From positions 160,121 to 224,120 of the forward strand of contig QLIY01000139.1 of NCBI GenBank assembly GCA_003260075.1: a stretch of 64,000 nt of DNA, given 5' to 3'. Position 1 is the first letter of the stretch, and every line of letters starts with the position of its first letter. Below are positions 40,994 through 53,301 of the stretch, in pieces. The DNA is from Phallusia mammillata (lineage: Eukaryota; Chordata; Ascidiacea; Phlebobranchia; Ascidiidae). Made by a program: the position numbers and the translations under genes. The notes under the pieces were generated by a model. That model had not been told where the DNA came from, did no database searches, and saw only the letters and a program-made list of their open reading frames with translations.

Positions 40994-42724
40994 GAAGCTA
41001 CCGACGGCGCAGATACAACCACGACTATACCCCAGCTCCGACTACCACAACAACAAGATCCAGTACTATGACTTCCAGCCCTTTCGTGAACCTTCGTCAC
41101 CTGTCTCTTTTTGTAACCTTCTATAGACAAGAAACTGATACATCTTTTTATGACTGCGCTTACACGGTTATGTTTTGTGCTGTATTTAAAAAAACGCTGT
41201 TTTACGTACTTTGTAATCGCAAGAAAATAAACCGTCAGAAAAATTGCAAGTACCTTTGATGTCATGTACATAGCGTAATGCAGGGGTCGGAAACCTTTTT
41301 TGCACTGTGGACCGGTTTGAAACTGAAATTGTTGTCACAGACCGGCCTTTAAAAACCACAAATGTTCAGCACTGAAATCTAATTACGATTATTACAACTT
41401 TGATTTAATGTAAACTTTCAGAAAGTTTTCTGCGGCCCCGTAACGAACCCCTCAAGTTGAGAAAAACATAAGTGTTGAACGTAAGTGACTTAATTCGGTA
41501 TAATGCCTTTAAGTTGACTGGGTGCTATAATGGCGATTAGACATCAATTGTTTATTGTTGTTTTTAAATGTGTTGCTGGCGATTGCCGGGTATAGAATTT
41601 TGAAAAAAATAGTTCACTATTTTCATACAAAAGAGAATTTAACTACGTCAAGGCCGTTAAAAGGGCGCGACAAGTGTTTGTTTTCCGTCCAGGACCTTGC
41701 TTTCTCGCGAGAAGCCCCATGAACACATACATTTTGTTTCCAACATAGTTGTGCCAAGTAGGCCTATACAAACCGCGATCGAGGCCAAATTTTCGGTCTA
41801 ACTAGGACTGACAACTTCAACGTCAAGATAAATTGTTCTTTCCGCTCAACCTTTGTGCGAAATATCACGTTCGATGGCCATTGTAAGCACGAATATGAGA
41901 TACACTCCAAAAAACCCAAAAACCCATGCACCCAGCGTTTAGCAACTCCATGTTGTGGTCATAGGCCTAAAGGTCACAACTTCCGTTAAAAACACCTTTA
42001 TTGTAATAGCTTAACTAACTAACCACAGTAATCCACAAGCGATTTTAATAAATCGCGATTCGCCCTCATAACAGGTGACCTAACTTAACCCCTGAATGCA
42101 TTGCTCTTTTTGCACTGTATAGAATTAACCCGGTATGACTAAGAAACGCCGGGTTTACATCGCGATTCGCCCTCATGACAGGTGACTTAACTTAAACCCT
42201 GGATGCATTGCTCTTTTTGCACTGTATAGGACTAACCCGGTATGATTAATTAAGAAACGCCGGGTTCACATCAAGCTAAACGTGCGGACACTCACTTTTC
42301 AAAACTGCGAATGTACCATTTGATCACTTGAAGAAGGAAGTTCTTTCCATCTGTCTTGTCAACGACATTCTCCAGAAAATTATGTATTGCACACTCTGAA
42401 CACGTAATCTTACCATGACAAATGCGACAACGCAAAGACTTAAATCATTTTGACAAGTTAACAACCAGTTGAAACGCGTCAAAGACGTAAAACATACCAT
42501 GAGATGCATTTGGCGTAGCGAGTCACACTGGAAGGAACGGAGTTAAGCAAAGTGGTTGAACCCATTGTTTACCTCCTAACACGTGGTGCAAACGTTGTAG
42601 GTGACTCAACTCAGATCTCTGCGAAAAGCTGATCTTTTTTTTTCCTCTTTAGGAAGTCAGTTGGTATAAGTTATTCGAGTGGGGCCATAGAGCTTTACTT
42701 TGCTGTTGTCCAGGAAGTAGAGAC
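40994..42724. other. Spacer LPMO A-B
   Basis: It begins with the decayed Thr-rich linker of LPMO A (about 40994-41075). AATAAA lies near 41224. A hAT-like half element (CAGGGGTCGGAAACC, from 41283) interrupts the duplicated upstream block. About 240 nt (42425-42660) are absent from the LPMO A copy. Confidence 0.55.
42054..42267 (+). repeat. 107-bp tandem duplication upstream of LPMO B
   Basis: Two copies start with CGCGATTCGCCCTCAT at 42054 and 42161. The LPMO A upstream region has one copy (about 38640-38750). Each copy carries a hairpin-forming pair AACCCGG ... CCGGGTT about 15 nt apart. It may duplicate a regulatory segment. Confidence 0.8.
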
Positions 42725-45700
42725 ATGACAAACGTCTGCTTTTTATTTTGCATTGTAGTGGGTAAGTGCAGCCGACAGAACAATGGCATTTACAATTGGT
42801 CGTAACTATTTCTAATATTCTAGCTCTTATTGTCGGGGTTAACGCCCATGGAAGACTTCTGGAGCCTGCAGGAAGATCAAGCTTGTGGCGACTGAAAGAC
42901 AAAGATCCCATGATAATTCCTTTCGCCGAAAACATACTGCCAAACTACAACGACAATGCACTTTACTGTGGTGGATTTTCAGTAAGAGTAAACTTACTCG
43001 TTAAAGTTTATGTCTTTTTTACAAAGCGAATACCGCTTCCAATCAAAAACAGTTTTTGTATGTTTGTGTTATTTCGTTGAAATGCACAATTTTGGCAACC
43101 TCCTTGCTCTTAAAGTTTTTTTCGCCGTAATTTAAGGTTCAAAAAGCCAATGGCGGAAAATGTGGCGTGTGTGGGGACAATTGGGCGGACCCTAACAAAC
43201 CAAATGAAGCTGGTGGCATGTTCGCACGAGGCGTTATAGCGAGGCAAGTAAAAAACGAGCTCATGGTTTTTATAAGCTTCGCTGCATTTTAAAATAGAAT
43301 ACTTCAGTTTTATTTTGTTCCTTTGACCTACAATTTTTCCATCACAGTTTTATTTCTTTAGTGTCACTACAATACAAAGTCACGTTCTTATCTCAATCAG
43401 CAATCGAATTGGGCCATTTAAGCAATTTAAACCAAAAAAGTAACTAATTTGAACCATTACATTAACCGTGAATGCGAAGAGTTTTTTGTCTGGTTGCTTG
43501 AAAACTGGTTTGGCAGCTAATTTAAACACACTACAGTTTTAACTGCGGTAGATAATTGGAGAATCTATAAGTCCGTTACGTAACACATCAAACATTAACA
43601 ACCAAATCGTTCTTTCCAGAATCTACAACCGTGGACAGTTGATCGACGTCAAGGTGCAGATAACCGCTGAGCACAAGGGATATTTCGAGTTCAGACTCTG
43701 TCCTTGGGACGATTTCAAAACTCCTATCACCCACGATTGTCTCAACAGGTAACCATATGCTAAAGGTCAATCAAAAGCCATTGTAATTGAATAGTTTCCC
43801 ATGAACAGCTTGTACTTAAAAAAATCTGCATTTATCGAACGTTTTTTTGTTCAACTGTGATTTACAAAAACTGCATTCATTCAACGCTCCATGAACACGA
43901 AAAAAGGGTGCTCCAAAAGCGACCCCATGCATGAAAACGTGCTTGAGAAACGAATGAAACACAAAGCTTTAACTACTCTAGAATTGTTGAGGGTTAAGAT
44001 CATATGTTTTTAGGCATTTGTTGCGGTTTGCGGACGGAAACACAAGGTGGTTTTTGCCTCCTCCGCCGAGAGCCATCGGTATACACGACCTAAAAGTTAA
44101 ACTTCCTGATGATGCGATATGCGAGACACAGTGCGTGTTGCAGTGGAGGTATCACACAGGTAAAGTTTCGTGTTACTTCGCCTATATAACAATTCCCGAC
44201 AAAACAGGTTTTCTTTACAGCACATGTTATTTAACCTATTTTCCTATTACAAATTTCAAAGATAAATACCCTAAGTTCCCTTAGCACACTAATTTGAACA
44301 CATTTACTAACGTGTATTCAGCCAGAAGATGCACCAAGTGAAGGTAAATACACCCTATTTGAAAACATCTGGTCATATAGACTGCCATTTTCGTCCAAAC
44401 ACGCTGTAGCCCCTACAGCAGTGGTTCTTAAAGTATGGGTCGCGACCCAAACATGGGTCGCGCAGGGTCACAAAATGGGTCGCGCTGTGGTGATTCAATT
44501 CTGCCCAAACGAACTTTTTACATTTCATTTTTTAAGTATTTTCAATTCTCAGTCATGACTGAATTATTGTATCATAGCCATTTTATGTGGCTTTATCTTA
44601 GTAACCTTGGAGTATTGCAGCATAAGTAAGTGGTTTTCTGAGAGTTTTGATAGCACCGTAGCCAAATACAGCCTCACTCGACAACGCTATACAGCAAAAT
44701 GAACCAATCATTATAACATACAGACATAGCCTTCCAATTTTCTATTACGCACACGGCGATTGTAACACGTTAGCACGGGGAATGCTATAGGAGGTTAATC
44801 ATATGAAACTGAACTTGAAAAGTAACAGTTAGCATTTAAGGATGATAACTATTCATACAAAAATAAAAAATACATTTTTGTTGTTTTGGGCTTGGGTCGC
44901 AAGATGTTCATAAAGCTCAGATTTGGGTCGCGGTCAAAAAAGTTTGAGAACCACTGCCCTACAGTGTAGGGTATGATTTAATTTCAGGTGTAATGGTCGT
45001 ATAAGCCATATGCCCCATTTACCGTTTCAGAACCTATAGGCCTATAAGGTATAAAGAGTTTGAATGTCTATTTACAATGTAGGCAATTCATGGGGAACAG
45101 ATGAAAATGGAGTTAGTGGACTTGGTCGCGGACCACAGGAGGAGTTTTACGCTTGCTCTGACATCATGATCGTTGATGACGACGAGTTAGAACCCACTGA
45201 CGGCGCAACTACGACAAGTACTCAGCCACCGCCTATGACAACTACAACTACCCAGGCCCCTACTACCACAAGAGCCACGACTAGGACTCGCAGACCCACA
45301 ACAACCCAGACAAATCAACCGATCACCGCGACACCTGCAAAACCACCAGGTGTGTGCTGGTATTTATTTACGGCTGACCGGAGAAGCGTCATGCCACCTA
45401 AAAACCGGCAGTAAGCGTTTTTGTGCACAAAGCTTATAGGCTGTGGTTAAGTATTCCACCCGCAATACTTGATAATCCCAAGATTTTTGGTCCAACTGTT
45501 GCATGAGAAACAACTAGCCTATGTTTAAATTAAATCATCCATTAAATTTCAGGTGCTTAGGGGGCAGCTATAAAAAGCGCAAGTTTCAATATGCCTAGGT
45601 AATGAAAAACGACAAGCCAATTTGATTTACTTCGTTCATCACGCACTCATGCTTGCAACATAGATCTACCTGTTACCAAAAAAACTTTATGTAGACTTTG

Positions 45701-46176
45701 TTGCGAGATTGCTTTGCAAAGAAAGACTTGGGGTAGATTTTTTCTTCAAATAATGCCAGGTAGTTAACAAGACAAACAATTTCTAAAGATTTGGTGTAAC
45801 CTGAACAATTGTTCTTCCATTTTTCGGTTAAAAGATTTCGTAAAAAGTGGGAGAAACGGTTTACGTTCTAAAATAAACAGATTTACCCACCAACCGTCGA
45901 TAACAATAGCTTCCTGCACAATACACCAAAGTCACTTAGGGCCTGGGCTATAGAGGTAAAGTTGGACTGATTAATTTGTGTTTTTATTTTTTAGAGATTG
46001 ACTGTCAATCGAGCTATGCTTTCTCACCATTCTACTGTCTTAACTGCAACCAGTTTTACCGGTGCGTAGCTGGCCACCCAAAAGCGTTTGTTTTCAATTG
46101 TCCAGCAGGAACTAAGTGTGAAAATGGCTTGTGTAAGCATCTATACGCAATCAAGCAATGTGGGGTCAATCATTAG
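42725..46176 (+). CDS. LPMO B: AA15-type lytic polysaccharide monooxygenase with CBM14
   Basis: Exons: 42725-42761, 42824-42981, 43137-43243, 43620-43748, 44014-44159, 45083-45349, 45995-46176; 341 aa. Signal peptide, then the mature N-terminus at HGRLLEPAGRSSLWR (copper-brace His). The second His is in TAEHKGYFEFRLCPW, and the C-terminal core is NSWGTDENG ... QEEFYACSDI. A Thr/Pro/Arg linker (about residues 225-280, TTTSTQPPPMTTTTTQAPTT) leads to a C-terminal CBM14 (peritrophin-A-like) module with six Cys, starting IDCQSS and containing CNQFYRCVAG and CENGLCKH. This architecture suggests action on chitin. The exon 3 donor is GAG|GCAAGT (GC-AG). Intron 5 holds a complete hAT MITE. It is closest to LPMO A, sharing exon lengths exactly. 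Confidence 0.9.
44419..44956 (+). mobile_element. Complete hAT-type MITE in LPMO B intron 5
   Basis: The ends are CAGTGGTTCTTAAAGT and the near-inverse GTTTGAGAACCACTG. The perfect target-site duplication CCCTACAG lies at 44411-44418 and 44957-44964. It has internal GGGTCGCGACCC repeats and is 538 bp with no transposase. Confidence 0.9.
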
Positions 46177-47689
46177 GCGTCATCAAACAGATACCACTGT
46201 ATTTACCAGACATATATAATGTAGCTTTGCGTTTTCGCATGTCATCACAATAGTGTAACATTTAGTAATGTCTGTGGTAGGTTCTTGGCTAACCACTTCA
46301 TGAAGCTTACTTTAAGCATGAACTTTTATTGTAGATAACTAGTTTAACAGTTTTTAGCAAGCTTGTTTTTGACGGCCTGCTTTTAAAAGTCATAAAGTTA
46401 ACTGGTCCGAAGTATGATTTGACAGTAGTTTGAAAAGCATTTGAAATCTAATTGTCACAAATTGTTTGTGTCTATCAACCATCGTATGCAAAGTTTGTTG
46501 ATTTGAGTTTGTAAAAATATAATCCCAACATTCAATTTCGTCGTTGTTTACTAATTTTTGTGAAAAATTTGCCAGAGCAAACTTATAAGTTCTATTGAAC
46601 AGACAGAACCAGCAAGGCTATGGCTTATACAATAATATTCCAAACTAAAGACCATAGGGTAGCCTACATTAAATTCCTTCAAGGCCAAAAAAGTATTGCA
46701 TTGCACAGCCTTTTCAGAACAAAATCAGGTCAAACTGCCAGACGCCTTTGCGAAAAGCACTGTTTTGAAACGATGAATAAATAAGTCAACAGGTGTTTAA
46801 AATTGATCACAAAACACCGTGAAATACCACAGATGAAGCCGTGATAAAACGCCTCTTTCCGGTATTCAAACAACGTAAAAAATCATGTTAGTTCCACTTG
46901 TTGTATAACGACTAAAATGAAAGACCGGTCATTTTGAACTGAGCCTTATGTCCCGGTGCTACAAGGACTTTAACAGCGCCCATAGACAGGGCTACATGGA
47001 TTCAGTAATGCAGTAACAAGCAAAGAGTAATCATTATAAGTGTTTAGGAATATACTTTTTTCAAAAAAAGGCCTAAAGTACCCTCATCATAGAACATGTA
47101 TAAATCGTCGCACAAAAAAAAACAAGTCATCATGGATAAACTACATGATATACCTGGGTTATGAATAATATGAACAACGAGAACCGAACACCATTTAAAT
47201 AACACATAACTTCTGAAGTAGTAGGTCTAGTTATGATAGAAACTTTTTTTATTTATGGAATATAGTGCACCTATAGACTACACAGCTGCACAGATGTTCC
47301 ATGTTATGTTTTTTTATGCTCAACTTGCAAAATCTTGGACTTCTTCAACAAGTAGATTCACCTTTGTGACTTGTTTACAAAACTGTCTCGTTACATTTTA
47401 GCAGGTAGTGCAATTGACCTGTAGGCTATATCTTGCCTGTCCTTTTAGTGACTATTTTATTTAGGTAGCGATTAACCGAGCCGATACCACTGTTTAATCG
47501 CTATACCTTTATTTTACAACTTTCTTGGTTGGCATTGTGTTGCAGTTTCCAAACTTTGGTCCTGACGGCAACAAATTTGTGTCATTTTGAATTTCCATTG
47601 AAGAAGTATTCCAACAAGAGGCAGCACTTGGACATACATATATAGATATATAACTTACCTTATGTAAAAGCATGTGAGCCAATAAATGA
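46177..47689. other. Spacer downstream of LPMO B
   Basis: No gene recognised. The last part (from about 47500) may be the body of the retroelement bordered by the inverted repeat. Confidence 0.35.
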
Positions 47690-47691
47690 TA

Positions 47692-47743
47692 AGCTGCAGA
47701 CAGTGCACACTGTTTCGACCTATAAGGTCTCATCAGTGCAGCT
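47692..47743 (-). ncRNA. Hammerhead ribozyme (type I), left arm
   Basis: This is the exact reverse complement of the right-arm ribozyme. Stem I AGCTGCA/TGCAGCT, core CTGATGA, stem II GACCT/AGGTC, GAAA, stem III CAGT/ACTG, cleavage triplet GTC. Confidence 0.85.
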
Positions 47744-47781
47744 GGTGACGAGAGATCGGCCGCATTGGCTAGTGTAGCCAT

Positions 47782-47896
47782 NNNNNNNNNNNNNNNNNNN
47801 NNNNNNNNNNNNNNNNNNNNNNNNNNNNNNNNNNNNNNNNNNNNNNNNNNNNNNNNNNNNNNNNNNNNNNNNNNNNNNNNNNNNNNNNNNNNNNNN
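47782..47896. other. Assembly gap (115 N)
   Basis: The unknown bases lie between the two arms of the inverted repeat. The size may be nominal. Confidence 0.99.
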
Positions 47897-47989
47897 CTAG
47901 GTGATGCATGGGGTTGTACCCTGTGCTCCCAACAAACTGGAGTGCCGTTGGAGGGCTACACTAGCCAATGCGGCCGATCTCTCGTCACC

Positions 47990-48041
47990 AGCTGCACTGA
48001 TGAGACCTTATAGGTCGAAACAGTGTGCACTGTCTGCAGCT
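47990..48041 (+). ncRNA. Hammerhead ribozyme (type I), right arm
   Basis: All parts are present in order. Stem I 5' strand AGCTGCA (47990-47996); CTGATGA (47997-48003); stem II GACCT/AGGTC with loop TAT (48004-48016); GAAA (48017-48020); stem III CAGT/ACTG with loop GTGC (48021-48032); GTC with predicted cleavage after C48034; stem I 3' strand TGCAGCT (48035-48041), fully complementary to the 5' strand. No invariant core base is missing. Confidence 0.88.
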
Positions 48042-48043
48042 TA

Positions 48044-48797
48044 ACTTACCTTACTTGTGGAATTGCGTTGTGGTCAATGGCAACAAAACCGAATTTTGCA
48101 CTTTTCCGAGTGCGTAGGAATCCTATTAAAATAATCAGGATGTTGCCATTACCTGTATCGTGACTTTACACTGTTGATGTTGCTGAAAGGACTATTCCAT
48201 ATATCTCATTCATTTTACCAATTAGGCCACACTTGATCATAGTTTGTGAAATCCCCAAGGCCAGGAAAAATCTGTAAAAAAAACGATTTTAACAGGAGCA
48301 CAACTTTTTTTTAAGTTTAGAACTTTGTACAGACAAAATGGACGTAGGTAGGTTAGGGCCACAACATTTAAAACATTACAGTACAAAAAAAGAATAAAAT
48401 CTTTGTAATTTAGCACACTTAATTTTTCAGGCCAACAAAAAATTTCAACTGGATATAAAGGTCAAATATAAAGGTTAAAAAACTGACAAAAGTTTTTTTT
48501 CAGGCCAATAAGCGTTTTGTGTGTTAGCCTGTAAAAATACACAGGAATATTTGTCAACTCGTGGAATTTGGCAACAAAGTTGGCCTGGTAGGTCAGTCGT
48601 GTCAAAGGTTGCTGCGTAACACGTGACAAAGGGAGAAGAGCATGAGACATTTAAACTTTCACGACAAAAGTGAGCATTTATTTTCGCAGTATTCGTTTCA
48701 ATTTTCTCTTAAACGTTCCTTTTTCGTGCTAAAAATCTCAGATCCTGCGTATAATAAGCAACGGTCAGCATGAATTCATTACAATTAGGTATTATTG
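48044..48797. other. Spacer before LPMO C
   Basis: Nothing recognised apart from a TATAATAA at 48750-48757, 41 nt upstream of the LPMO C ATG, which could be its TATA box. Confidence 0.35.
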
Positions 48798-51700
48798 ATG
48801 GCAAGAATGTTCTTGTCGGTTTTTGTCTTAGTGGGTAAGTTTGTTGACAGTTGAAGATGTACCAACTTACAGTTTAATTAAGGTTACAATGCGCACAGAA
48901 TAAAAATAAACAACGAAACGCAAGCGTATTGGTTACCGTGCAAAAACGGGCAAACCTATAATAATAATGCCTAATATTGGTTAAAAGGAAAACTATTTTA
49001 AATCAATTGCAATAAAGACCGTAGCCATTTGATGCAAAAAAAAAACAGTTTAAGATTCTAATTTTACCATTGCCCTAATAAAATAGCAAATCGGATAATT
49101 ATTTCGCAGTTTTGGTAGCGGGCACAAGCGGCCATGGAAGACTTCTGGAACCACCAGGTCGGTCAAGTCTGTGGCGCTTCAAGTACGAAGACCCGATGCT
49201 AATCCCGTACGCTAATATTATTGTACAAAATAAACGCGACCATCAACTGTATTGTGGTGGCTACTGGGTAAGGGTGCGCTTGCATGTTTGTTTGACAATT
49301 TGTAGCGAGTGTGCTTTTAATAAATACAAAATTACCAAAGAGTTAGTGTTTATATAACTCAACATGCAGCAACAAACAGTAAAACTTTTACCTATAGTAA
49401 AGTAGTTATTTTCATTAGAGATTTGGTACCGCAGGTCCAGCAGGAGAACGGTGGCAAATGTGGAGTGTGTGGAGATAACTGGGCTGATCCCGTAAAACCC
49501 AATGAAGCTGGCGGAATTTACGCACTTGGAATTATAACCAGGTGAGTTTTTGATGATATTTATATCTGAACGTTGAGTTACAGCCCAATTAATGTCTCAC
49601 AGGAAACCCCTAAAACCATATATACCGAGAATATTGAAATACTATTAACACTATACGCCTGTTAAAGTAACCGGGTTTCACATAAAAGAACAGTGGCTCT
49701 AAAGCGTTTCACGCTTGAGTTGTGCATAAAAGGCTAAAAGTAGAAAATGTTAAAAAAAAACAATCATTTGCGACTTCAGTGTTATCTTATGCTATATGGT
49801 GACGAAAAACTAGGATGGGGCTTATGTGTCGTCAAATACGTACGTATTTCGCCAGCAGCCCCAAATCACGACATGATTCAACAAAAACTGTTACATAATC
49901 ACTGCCGGAAATCGCCAGTTACAGAAGGAAAGCGTACACAACCCGCGGCCGCGGAGACGAAATTAGTAGGCCGTGAACATGTATACTAAAAATTAAAATA
50001 CACGTACTGGCGACCGTGACGTAAATAAAACTCTTTTGCTACATATTTGTTTTTCAAAACTGGTCTAAATAGAGTTTGTGGGACTGGAAAGAGCCCGATA
50101 CGCGTCAAATTTTCTTTAAAGCACATTATGGACAACAATGCGAAAAAAAAAACACCACAAATGTCACAACAAACGATGGTGTACCTTAAGACTGTTCTCC
50201 AGACAGTTCAACTTGTGGATCATGTTAGAAGATAATCTGGGATTTTAAGGCGCCATTAGATGATATATATGTACAAGGAGACACCGGGAGGCCACTGTGC
50301 AATGCGGTCGTCATAGTAAAAAGGTTGCGCACCCTTGATGTAAATTTGTTCAAATATTTTGAAGGATTTATAACCGTGGACAAGTAATCAACGTTAAGGT
50401 GGAAATCACCGCAGAACATAAAGGCTACATGGAGTTTCGCCTTTGCCCGTGGAATAACATCACTAACCCCGTTACACACGAATGCCTCAACAGGTAACAA
50501 TGGGTCAAATAATCATCCAAGAGTTTTTGACACAACAGAAAAACAAACAAAGATTTCAGTCATATGACATAACTATATTTACGTTCAATCTCTGAAGGCG
50601 ACAACTTCGACTTATTGACGGCACCATTAGGTGGTATCTTCCCACTAACCGTACAGCGGCTGTGGGCATTCACGATTTTCAAGTCATTTTGCCATATGAT
50701 GTTCTTTGTGAGCAGTGCGTTTTTCAGTGGAAGTATCATGCTGGTAAGCATTTTTTCGCAATATTTAACAGGCAATAATTAGTACTGAGTGACCTTGTGT
50801 TTAGTACTGAGTGACCTTGTCCAAAGTTGGGAATGTTTAAAACTTAGCTTCATGCTTATCATGTAGACATACTAATAAAGATTGGACCAAAATGTAGTTG
50901 CACAATAAAAATCTTAGATGGATCTATGCCTGATTTATTATACAGTAGTATTAATCTGCTTAGGAGTGATTAAAGAAATTGGCTTATTGCATTCAGTGAG
51001 CAGCCTATTTGTGGGTGACTCCTAAATCAACCTTTGGCAATTTGTATAGGCAACTCTTGGGGTGTCGATGAAGAGGGTGAAGGTTTGGGATATGGACACC
51101 AGGAAGAGTTCTATGGCTGCTCTGACATTGCAATTCAAGCCAACAATGCTAGTAACCGTCCTCAAAGCACCACTACTCAACCTGAAACCTCCACACTAAC
51201 AACACAATCAAATATGACAAGCACCCAACCATCAACAACTACAAACGTGCAACCCACTACATACAAGCCTCCAACACCCAGCACATATACACCTCCAGAA
51301 CCCAGCACATACATGCCTCCAGCAACCAGCACTGCTGTAACTCCAGCACCAACTACAACTAAACCTGCAGCACCAAGTCCACCAGGTAAACAAGTACATA
51401 TATATATATATATATAAACATATGATACAATATGTCATATAAATATAGTTCTGACAAGAAACAGACAAGTCAATATATTTGTAAAAAAGATTGATGTTAC
51501 TCAAATGAAAATGACATAGGGATTGTTGAACCATTATGTTTTTTTCTTCACAACTCTGAATTATATACATCAATGTAATTTCAGTATAAACCTAAAACTA
51601 GCCTATTATTAGGACAAAATCAATTTTACACTAAACTAACTGTCTGTAAGGACTTCAAAGTCAAACTAACCTAATGGGATGAAAAGCCACTTTAGCAAAA

Positions 51701-52005
51701 CTGTTGTGTGCAAGTGGCTTTTCTTGTAATAGAGTGCTACACTTTTTTTCAATGAGTGTTTTTTAAAGTTTTTTTTTTTTCTAATACAAATACTTACTTG
51801 TTTAGTGATCGATTGTTCAAAGGCAGTTTCTGGGCAGGTGTACTTCTACACTTGCACTTCATTCTACCGATGTGTGTTTGCCCATCCAAATCCATATATA
51901 TTTGATTGCCCACAAGGGACTGTGTGTGCAAGCAATGGCCGATGCGTTCATGCATTTATGGTGCCTCCACCGTGTGGCAACATGGATCCAAACAGAAAGT
52001 TTTAA
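48798..52005 (+). CDS. LPMO C: AA15-type lytic polysaccharide monooxygenase with CBM14
   Basis: Exons: 48798-48834, 49110-49267, 49435-49541, 50365-50493, 50598-50743, 51050-51385, 51806-52005; 370 aa, all introns GT-AG. Signal peptide ending ...AGTSG, then HGRLLEPPGRSSLWR with the copper-brace His. The second His is in TAEHKGYMEFRLCPW, and the axial region is QEEFYGCSDI. The linker (about 75 residues) is Thr/Pro-rich and includes short repeats of the type TYxPPxPS (TYKPPTPS, TYTPPEPS, TYMPPATS). The C-terminal CBM14 starts IDCSKA, with TSFYRCVFAHPNPYIFDCP and NGRCVH. The exon phases match A, B and D exactly. It is more diverged from A and B than they are from each other. Confidence 0.9.
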
Positions 52006-53301
52006 TACAAAGTAACTAAATACAATGGAAATTATTTTACATATCTGCATTAAAAACAATTTACATAAGCAACCTTCCATCAATATCATACATATTCTTG
52101 ATAATTTTTTGGTTATCATGTGATCATTGTAGACTGTGGCTTTTTGTATCCAAATCAGACAATATCAAAATCCATAATACAATCATGACAATTTTTTATC
52201 CGGCCAATCTTCTGCTTCATAGAACAATTTACAGGCATAGTGTTACATTGTCTCTGTAGTGTTACTTACCCAAACTAAAGTTACTAAAGGTATATATTAT
52301 ATTTGACTAATACAGTATCATAATTACTACACACAAATAAGTAAAGAGTTTCCCACCAAGTTTAGATTAATACAAAGCTGATATGCACAGTTTCCATTTT
52401 TTAGCAAAAAGTCTGACACATTTGGTCCATCAATTCAGATTGTTGGACATTTCCGTTTAGTAGCGTTTTCCAGTATTTGTAGTTACTGTGTTAAGGTAAA
52501 AGTGCTAAAAACAGAAACATAAGGAGTTTAGAAAATACACATGTTTAATATACCAAACCACACTAAACAACATGTTTTCTAGCAGATTTGTTAAAAAAGT
52601 GGTGTAAACAAATTCTTTCTTTTCGCTACTTGTAACATTATCCAACTGTGTTATCCGTGCATGTGATTTTATTAACTCATTGCGTTAGTCATACAATATA
52701 CACAGAGAAACTTATTCGCTTCTTTTTTGACATTATTTATGATTTCAAACTTTTTAACACGCTGCCGCGCCTTTGTCGACATTTTTTCTCTCGAAATGCA
52801 CAAACTAAAAAAAGCACAATTTTTCCGTGACTCTCCAATATTTTTTTTTGTTTATTAATTTAAATTCATTTTCAAAATTGTAATGGATGAAATGTTAACA
52901 CAAACTTTTAACAAAACAAGACTTTTCTCATAAATAGTATGTATTTTTGTGCGAAATCAACATACTTAAATACGCTTTTGTTTGTGCACACATTAACAAA
53001 CTGCACACATAAACAAAATAAACTTTGACACCACAGATCAAAATAATCAAACTGCAAAACTCCAACAACATTTTCAAAGAAGCATAGAATAGGCAACTAC
53101 GAAATACAAACAAGCTATAATACAAAAGCTACAACTAAAAATTACAAACCTATACGTTTAAATGTTAAATAGAGGTACATGCACAATCTAGTGAAGATAT
53201 GGTGAGTCTACGTAACAGGCAAACTACTGCAATTGAAATACGAAACAAAAATACACATTTTAATCAACTTTTGAATATAAACAATAAAGCAGCAAACACT
53301 A
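52006..53301. other. Convergent spacer between LPMO C and D
   Basis: Very AT-rich 3' flanking sequence shared by two genes that end toward each other. No gene or clear repeat recognised. Confidence 0.45.

Larger units (their letters stand above)
47690..48043. mobile_element. Inverted terminal-repeat element around an assembly gap (Penelope-like candidate)
   Basis: Arms at 47690-47779 and 47954-48043 are perfect 90-bp inverted repeats. They flank an N gap (47782-47896) and 57 nt of unique sequence. Each arm contains a complete type I hammerhead motif. A 12-bp direct repeat TAACTTACCTTA lies outside the left arm (47651-47662) and abuts the right arm (48042-48053), possibly a target-site duplication. 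Penelope-like retroelements are known to carry hammerhead motifs in terminal repeats that may be inverted. The reverse transcriptase would be in the gap and is not seen. Confidence 0.65.

Noticed and set aside
47509-47781. Minus-strand open frame ending at the gap
   Set aside because: Its first third is a translation of the hammerhead inverted-repeat arm and the rest has no recognisable motif; coincidental.
47765-48013. Plus-strand open frame through the N gap
   Set aside because: It runs through undefined bases and the ribozyme arm; not a gene.
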